The notes below the pieces were generated by a model. It had not been told where the DNA came from. It saw only the letters and a program-made list of their open reading frames with translations, and did not search any database. From JAFGKM01 sp964408175 (GTDB lineage: Bacteria > Ratteibacteria > UBA8468 > B48-G9 > JAFGKM01): DNA of 7,396 bases. The stretch covers positions 1 through 7,396 of the forward strand of contig CAYOYL010000188.1 of the NCBI GenBank assembly GCA_964408175.1. The letters run 5' to 3'. Of the stretch, positions 1 through 5,066 are shown piece after piece. The translations under genes were made by a program, and so were the position numbers. Each line of letters opens with the position of its first letter. Positions within the stretch are counted from its first letter, which is position 1.

Positions 1-251
1 TGCCCATAAAGAAGAGGTGGATAATGACCTGTTATGTGTGGGGAGCAAGGAACACGACATCCGAGGTCCATCCTGGAGGTAAGGGCAGATACAGCAATTT
101 TACAGACGGACCTGGCGGAACCGGAGGGAGTTGGCTGAACAGGGTATATCTTGACGGCAGTGTACACCTTATCCATGTTCCGCCGACGTCTAACTATCCA
201 TATACCAGCGGCCGGTGGACAAATGATGGAGACAGTACGCCATTTGACTGA
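1..251 (+). CDS. Prepilin-like protein with H-X9-DG-type C-terminus (5' end missing)
   Basis: The reading frame is open to the left edge (first full codon at 3) and ends in TGA at 249-251. The visible 83 residues look like the C-terminal part of the prepilin / pseudopilin proteins (DUF1559-like, 'H-X9-DG' class) that are numerous in Planctomycetota, Lentisphaerota and relatives. A His-Pro-Gly-Gly segment (His codon 69-71) is followed by a Gly-rich stretch and then by the hallmark strand NRVYLDGSVHLI (DG codons 153-158). The spacing is not canonical: the residue nine before this DG is Gly, and the His lies 11 residues before an earlier DG. Such proteins carry an N-terminal type IV pilin cleavage/methylation helix, which would lie outside the window. 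The ATG at 24 has an AGAGGTGG sequence before it, but starting there would give a 75-residue protein with no pilin helix, so I treat the gene as partial. The family is called from motif style only. Confidence 0.62.
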   Translation, partial: PIKKRWIMTCYVWGARNTTSEVHPGGKGRYSNFTDGPGGTGGSWLNRVYLDGSVHLIHVPPTSNYPYTSGRWTNDGDSTPFD

Positions 252-273
252 CATATTTAATAGTACATATCAA
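244..273 (+). promoter_or_regulatory. Weak candidate sigma70-type promoter
   Basis: TTGACT at 244-249 resembles a -35 box and TATCAA at 268-273 a poor -10 box, with an 18-bp spacer. The -35 box overlaps the stop codon of the prepilin-like gene. It would place a transcription start just ahead of the 309-3878 gene and could separate its expression from the prepilin gene. The match is weak and AT-rich spacers give such hits by chance. Continuous transcription from upstream is equally possible. Confidence 0.2.
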
Positions 274-292
274 CCTGAAGCTATATCTTAAC

Positions 293-301
293 AAGAGGGG
301 G
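293..301 (+). promoter_or_regulatory. Shine-Dalgarno sequence of the GH42-like gene
   Basis: AAGAGGGGG ends seven bases before the GTG at 309. It decides the start: the next in-frame ATG lies about 75 codons downstream and would remove the signal peptide. Confidence 0.75.
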
Positions 302-308
302 TAAAACT

Positions 309-3300
309 GTGAAAAGGATATTTTTTCTTTTGTTTTTTTTCATATTCCTCCCCGCAGGAGTCTTCGCGGACTTTGTATTTCCTGAGATTGACAGGCCTTT
401 CTTAAGGCACCATCCACTTGTGCCTTATTATTCATGGAACTCCCCATCCTGTTATGGAAAACTGAACGTTTTGGTCATAGCCCACAGTTGGACCACACCT
501 GAGTTTGCCGAATTTTGCAAAAGGTTTAATATGGAATATGACATTGTTCCCATCTGGAGTGAGAATTTTTTATCCCGTTCATTTCAGTCTCCCGAGAGCA
601 AAAAAAACTGGCAGAGGATTATTGGTCTGCTGAAAGAGAAAAGGTATGATGCCATACTTATTACCTCATATGGGGACTTTCCTGCAGTTGTTTGGGAGTC
701 TATATACCGCGCTTCCATTGAAAGTAAAACGGGTCTTCTTTTTTTTAATACAGGCGGCCCTTATTCTGCCATGCCCAAACAGATGGAAAAGGACAGGTTC
801 ATCAGTAAGGAGGACCGTCTTACATCCCTGCCTCTGCAGGCTGTTTCTCTGGGAGGGCTGTATGAGGAAGTGCCGAAGGTCGGCAGTGACGGAGGTTTTG
901 CGGGGTTTGAAACCAAAGAGTTTCCTTTCGCTGACAGGCTTATCTTCAGTGTAAATAAAAATGGCTCAAGGGTTGTCCTTTTTGACTGGCAGAAGTCCCC
1001 TTATTTTTACTGGAGTATTCATCAGGGTATTGTACCTGCAGGTTTTTATTTCCCTTACGGCAGGATATTTCCGGCGGCAGACCACCTTTTTGCTCTCGTG
1101 GCGAAAGCGGTTCTCTGGAGTGCAGGAAAAGAACCTGAACTGTTTTTTAGCAGGATATACCCTCTGGACGAAAAGATACCTGTTGAGGATGCAAAAAGTC
1201 TTACCTATAGCGTAACTGTCTCCAATAACTCTCTAAAGAAGGGAACCATAAATATTGACTGGGAGATACTGAACGAGGATGAGGAAGTTATTTCTTCCGG
1301 CAGGGAAAGGGGTGAAGTACAGGGTAGGGATGAGGCTGTATTTAAACTGAACGGGGCTCATTTGAGCGGGAAACACCTCTACCTTCGCGCCCGACTTCTT
1401 GTCAGGGGCAGGGTTGCTGACTGGGCAACATCACACATAGAGGTTGTTTATCCTGAGGACGACTGGGAATTTTCGGTTGCAAATGGAACACTCCTCCGGG
1501 ATGATGGGTTTGAGTGTCATATTAAGATGCCTGAAGGTGCGGGCAGAGATTCAGTGGTGATAAGTCTTTTTGACAGTTGGAGCAGGAGGTTGGTAAGCGT
1601 TGTCTGTGAAGGCATAAAGGATGAAAGGGTGATAAACATACCCGTCAGGGACGTCCCGGGGGTGAGCTGCAGGCTCCAGGCAAAAAGGTTCAGAGATGGA
1701 AGAGAGATAGGCATAAAAGAGCACTTCTGTACCATGCTGCGCGTTCCAGAACAACGTTATTTTGGTATTCGCTCAGAGAGTATAAATTCAACAGTTACAG
1801 GCTGGTATCTCGGACATATCAACAGCCTTTTTGGCATGGATTTTTTCCGTACCAACAGCACGCCATACTTTGCCAATACCCTCTTTGGTTTTTCTTCAGG
1901 GGTTTATTCCTATTATGGGCGTATTACGGGACCTATCTCTCCGGAGATGGAGGATACATACAATTCCTTCATAGAAAAAGACGTGGTATCTGTGAAGCCT
2001 TACGGCGGCTATCTCTACGATTTCGGGGATGATACGGGTGTTGGTGCCGGGCTTTTCAGGTCAAAGGCAAAGACAAAGGAAGAAAAAGATAAGGAAGAGT
2101 TAAAAGACCTCGGGAGGTTTATTGAATATCTCAGAGGGATATACAAAAGTTCTTCGAAACTTTCTGAAAGTTGGCAGGTAAAACTCAAACTTTTTTCTGA
2201 TGTTAAAAGAGAGATTATAACCGAGGAACAGAACAAAAATAATCTCGTCCCACTTCTGGACTACCGCCAATATCAGGAATATCTTTATGCGAAGCACCTC
2301 AGGCATATGCGGACAATACTTAGAGAAAAAATTCCATGGGCAAGGACAACCCTTAACGGTTACGGGAATATAGGCAGGAATATTGAGGCAGTTGCTGGGG
2401 AGGTAGACAGTCTTGTCTCTTATTACAGGCCGCACCATTTAAGGGAGTTGCGGGGTATTCTCGGCAGGGATAAGTCGCTGGGAACGGTTACAGGTGCATA
2501 CTACAGAGAAGACACAGATAAACGTTTCCTTTCTTTTATACCATGGGAGACAGTTTTCCTCGGCGGTAATGTGGTCTGGCTCTGGGGAAGCGGATGTATA
2601 GCTGAGGATGGCGGTTTTTCAAAGAGTACCGAGCCTATCTTCCAGAGCACAAGAGAGATTGCCTCAGGCATAGGCGAACTCCTTGCAAATGCAGAGTGGA
2701 ACAACCATGGCATCTACATACTTTCCTGTCCTTATTCAAAACATGCGCAGGAGATGGGACCTGAACTGGGAACCGTGCAGAATTCAAGCGAAACCTTCGC
2801 TACCCTTCTTGAAGAACTTCAGGTAGGATATGACTTTATATCCTCGTCAGATGTGGCAGAAGGCAGACTCATCAGCAAAAAAGCGAATGTCCTGTTTCTG
2901 CCCTATTCTGTGGGGATAGACCCTGCTGTCCAGAAAAAGGTAAGGGAGTTTGTCTCAAATGGAGGTACAGTGGTTGCGGACTTCAGACCCGGAACAAGAA
3001 CCCCCAGAGGCAGACCTCTTTCGCATGGTGGACTTGATGACCTTTTTGGGGTGGAACAGGTTGAATCAAAGGTACCTGTTATTTACGGGAAGTTACCTGA
3101 GATTGGCATTGAGACAATGGTGGATGCCGCTACGAGGGTTACTACCGGAAAGCCTTTGAAGACGATTGAAACAAAGCCGATACTTATTGTGAATCAGTAC
3201 GGACAGGGGAAAACGCTTCTTTTAAACTCTTTTGTAGGCAGGTACCGCACCCTCTATTCTGCAGGAACATCCGATGCACTGACCGAGTGGCTGCTTCCTG

Positions 3301-3878
3301 CACTGAAATCTGTCGGTATAAAAACAGAGCCCTTTGGCAGTCTTCCTGCAGGCACAAAGGTTTTTCGTTATGACCGGGGCGTGATAAGATACCTTGCCGT
3401 ATACCGTGAGGATATACCTGAAACTCCCGAAAGGATGGATATTAATCTGTCACTGAACGCCCCGTATTATATCTACGATGTAAGAAAGGGCATATATCTC
3501 GGGAATAAGAATGCTATCCCGCTGGAGATAGGGATACAGGAACCGCATCTTTATGCAGTTTCTCCTGTTTCTCTCAGTCCTTTTACCGCTAAAATAGAGG
3601 GGTCTTCATGGTGGAGAATGCCCGGTATAAAGCCCGGTGAGAGTTTACGAATCAGTCTTTCGTTTCCTTTGTTGCCTGAAAAGAGACTTCTGCGTATGGA
3701 GGTTTTTCTGTCTGACGGAAGGATTTACCCCGGGACACCAAGGTTGATATGGGCTGACGGTAGTACCGGTATTGACTGGAAGACTGCTTTTAACGATATA
3801 CCGGGGAGATATAAGATGGTGTTGTGTGATGTAGAAACAGGTCAAAAGTGGAGCAGTTACGTGAAGATAAAAAACTGA
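309..3878 (+). CDS. Exported GH42-like (beta-galactosidase-type) multidomain protein with trimerisation domain
   Basis: A 1189-residue protein starting at GTG. Residues 1-20 form a Sec signal peptide (Lys-Arg, Phe/Leu-rich core, likely cleavage VFA|DF), so it acts outside the cytoplasm. Domains read by eye: residues ~30-280, a glutamine-amidotransferase-like Rossmann domain ending in VLWSAGKEPE (268-277), a segment familiar from GH42-like proteins of PVC bacteria, with no obvious catalytic Cys; ~280-385 and ~390-480, two beta-sandwich regions; ~483-790, a GH42-like TIM barrel; ~798-960, a beta-galactosidase trimerisation-like domain (PF08532 type) with ANVLFLPYSVGIDP and a GGTVVADF turn at 885; ~960-1189, a beta-rich C-terminus. 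Barrel evidence is LLDYRQYQEYLYAKHLRHMR followed by a TTLNGYG segment, matching the GH42 pattern before the conserved Thr-Asn. The canonical Asn-Glu acid/base site appears as YDFGDD (570-575), and the nucleophile strand reads GTVTGAYY with no Glu at the expected place (about T728). It is far longer than typical GH42 enzymes (roughly 700 residues). It may hydrolyse an unknown glycan with altered residues or be a binding pseudoenzyme. Export and family are firm; activity is not. Confidence 0.8.
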   Translation: MKRIFFLLFFFIFLPAGVFADFVFPEIDRPFLRHHPLVPYYSWNSPSCYGKLNVLVIAHSWTTPEFAEFCKRFNMEYDIVPIWSENFLSRSFQSPESKKNWQRIIGLLKEKRYDAILITSYGDFPAVVWESIYRASIESKTGLLFFNTGGPYSAMPKQMEKDRFISKEDRLTSLPLQAVSLGGLYEEVPKVGSDGGFAGFETKEFPFADRLIFSVNKNGSRVVLFDWQKSPYFYWSIHQGIVPAGFYFPYGRIFPAADHLFALVAKAVLWSAGKEPELFFSRIYPLDEKIPVEDAKSLTYSVTVSNNSLKKGTINIDWEILNEDEEVISSGRERGEVQGRDEAVFKLNGAHLSGKHLYLRARLLVRGRVADWATSHIEVVYPEDDWEFSVANGTLLRDDGFECHIKMPEGAGRDSVVISLFDSWSRRLVSVVCEGIKDERVINIPVRDVPGVSCRLQAKRFRDGREIGIKEHFCTMLRVPEQRYFGIRSESINSTVTGWYLGHINSLFGMDFFRTNSTPYFANTLFGFSSGVYSYYGRITGPISPEMEDTYNSFIEKDVVSVKPYGGYLYDFGDDTGVGAGLFRSKAKTKEEKDKEELKDLGRFIEYLRGIYKSSSKLSESWQVKLKLFSDVKREIITEEQNKNNLVPLLDYRQYQEYLYAKHLRHMRTILREKIPWARTTLNGYGNIGRNIEAVAGEVDSLVSYYRPHHLRELRGILGRDKSLGTVTGAYYREDTDKRFLSFIPWETVFLGGNVVWLWGSGCIAEDGGFSKSTEPIFQSTREIASGIGELLANAEWNNHGIYILSCPYSKHAQEMGPELGTVQNSSETFATLLEELQVGYDFISSSDVAEGRLISKKANVLFLPYSVGIDPAVQKKVREFVSNGGTVVADFRPGTRTPRGRPLSHGGLDDLFGVEQVESKVPVIYGKLPEIGIETMVDAATRVTTGKPLKTIETKPILIVNQYGQGKTLLLNSFVGRYRTLYSAGTSDALTEWLLPALKSVGIKTEPFGSLPAGTKVFRYDRGVIRYLAVYREDIPETPERMDINLSLNAPYYIYDVRKGIYLGNKNAIPLEIGIQEPHLYAVSPVSLSPFTAKIEGSSWWRMPGIKPGESLRISLSFPLLPEKRLLRMEVFLSDGRIYPGTPRLIWADGSTGIDWKTAFNDIPGRYKMVLCDVETGQKWSSYVKIKN

Positions 3879-3898
3879 AGACTCTCCATTATTCTTAT

Positions 3899-3907
3899 AG
3901 GAAGGAG
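3899..3907 (+). promoter_or_regulatory. Shine-Dalgarno sequence before tandem GTG-ATG starts
   Basis: AGGAAGGAG lies four bases before a GTG (3912) and seven before the adjacent in-frame ATG (3915). The seven-base spacing equals that of the preceding gene, so ATG is preferred, but GTG cannot be excluded. The two starts differ by one residue. Confidence 0.7.
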
Positions 3908-3914
3908 TACTGTG

Positions 3915-5066
3915 ATGAGAATTTTTTTTAGAAGAGGCAAAATACTTTTTTACATACCCTTGGTATCTGTTTTTTTTCTCTCACCACTTCTCTGCCGTTC
4001 TGAAGAGGATACAGTAAAAAACGTGTGGTTATATCAGGTACAACGTGTTTCTCATCCTCCTGTCATTGACGGCAAACAGGATGATAAGGCATGGGATGAG
4101 ATACCCCCACTCACGAATTTTGGCAAAGACCGCTATGACAGTGGTAAACATCCTATGTTGAATATATCGGTTCAGATGGGATGGGACAGCGTTTACCTGT
4201 ACTGTCTTTTCAAAATATATAATCCAGGTGGTGAATTCAGGATTAACCTTGCCGAACTGGAGAAAAAACAGAGAGAGCGTATGTATGACACCCCGATGTG
4301 GTGGAACTATCCTTCCCAGGAGGTAAGAATTGACGGCAGAAGAGACAGAGCTGGTGAAACGATGATACAGATGAATATGGTTGGTCAGAAAGAGGCGATG
4401 CAGAAGATTGCTACAGGCTGGTCAACTGAATACTCTGAAGGATGGGAGGTATGGGGGGACTACAAATACGTTGCTGGATATGATGAACAGGCATGGTGGA
4501 CTGAACTGCGTGTGGCGCTTGAGGACCTGGGGGCAGAGCCTGTTGCTAACTATGTTATGGGGGCACAGTTCAGATACTTTCATCCGGGAGGTTTTTTTGC
4601 CTGGACACCGGGCGGCTATGATGTGGGTCTGTATGGCGACCTCTTGCTGGTGGAAAAACCTCTTTCCTTTGAAGATGCCATGAATATAGCGCATCCGGGC
4701 TACAAAGAGCAGGTTGTCAATATACCCTGGCCGGATAAAATCGTGGTTATAGACCACGGCAGGTTTTACGAGAATACCTACCGTGAGATGCTTACATCCC
4801 TGTTTAATGACCTGAAAAAGGGAAAAGATGCCCTTATGGAAGAGTTGAAGATGTGTTCAGGGATTGACCAGAAGAGTACAACGGAATATATCAATAAAGA
4901 GTTTGCTCTCGTTGAGGAAGAGTTTAAGAAGACTGTTGAGTTCACAGCAGCCGATATGATACGGATGAAGCAGCCCATGGAGGCATTTCAGTTCGCCCTC
5001 TCTGAGGTAAAGGCCCGTGTCAATATTTATCACTTAGTCAAAGGAAAAGATACGGAGGGAAAATGA
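3915..5066 (+). CDS. Exported CBM9-like carbohydrate-binding protein with helical C-terminus
   Basis: About 383 residues from the ATG (384 from GTG at 3912). The N-terminus has basic residues (RRGK) and a hydrophobic core, with probable signal peptidase I cleavage near CRS|EE; the Cys is not in a good lipobox. Residues ~44-247 resemble family 9 carbohydrate-binding (CBM9/DOMON-like) domains: PPVIDGKQDDKAW with D52-G53 and W60 is the classic opening strand, followed by MGWDSVYLY (W90-D91), and the domain closes with YGDLLLVE near 242. These domains bind sugars, usually reducing ends or cellooligosaccharides in the founding members, but the ligand here is unknown. Residues ~285-383 are charged and look mostly helical, without a recognised domain; they may dimerise or dock a partner. 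No catalytic module is visible. The gene starts 36 bases after the GH42-like gene (33 if GTG is used) and its stop overlaps the next start, so it is translated within the same operon and plausibly aids glycan binding for its neighbours. Confidence 0.75.
   Translation: MRIFFRRGKILFYIPLVSVFFLSPLLCRSEEDTVKNVWLYQVQRVSHPPVIDGKQDDKAWDEIPPLTNFGKDRYDSGKHPMLNISVQMGWDSVYLYCLFKIYNPGGEFRINLAELEKKQRERMYDTPMWWNYPSQEVRIDGRRDRAGETMIQMNMVGQKEAMQKIATGWSTEYSEGWEVWGDYKYVAGYDEQAWWTELRVALEDLGAEPVANYVMGAQFRYFHPGGFFAWTPGGYDVGLYGDLLLVEKPLSFEDAMNIAHPGYKEQVVNIPWPDKIVVIDHGRFYENTYREMLTSLFNDLKKGKDALMEELKMCSGIDQKSTTEYINKEFALVEEEFKKTVEFTAADMIRMKQPMEAFQFALSEVKARVNIYHLVKGKDTEGK
5052..5059 (+). promoter_or_regulatory. Shine-Dalgarno sequence inside the preceding gene
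   Basis: ACGGAGGG, with core GGAGG at 5054-5058, lies four bases before the ATG at 5063. It sits within the last codons of the CBM9-like gene, and the start and stop overlap as ATGA (5063-5066). This indicates translational coupling and fixes the start of the downstream gene. Confidence 0.75.

Noticed and set aside
24..251. Complete small 75-residue gene starting at ATG 24
   Set aside because: An SD-like AGAGGTGG precedes it, but the same frame is open to the window edge and the product resembles only the C-terminal part of a prepilin, so a partial longer gene fits better.
2100..2438. Open frame of 112 codons on the minus strand
   Set aside because: It shadows the best-matching GH42-like barrel segment; no independent evidence of coding.
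3879..3911. Possible terminator or promoter between the first two glycan-related genes
   Set aside because: The 33-base gap shows no stem-loop followed by a T run and no convincing -35/-10 pair; it mainly carries the ribosome binding site.
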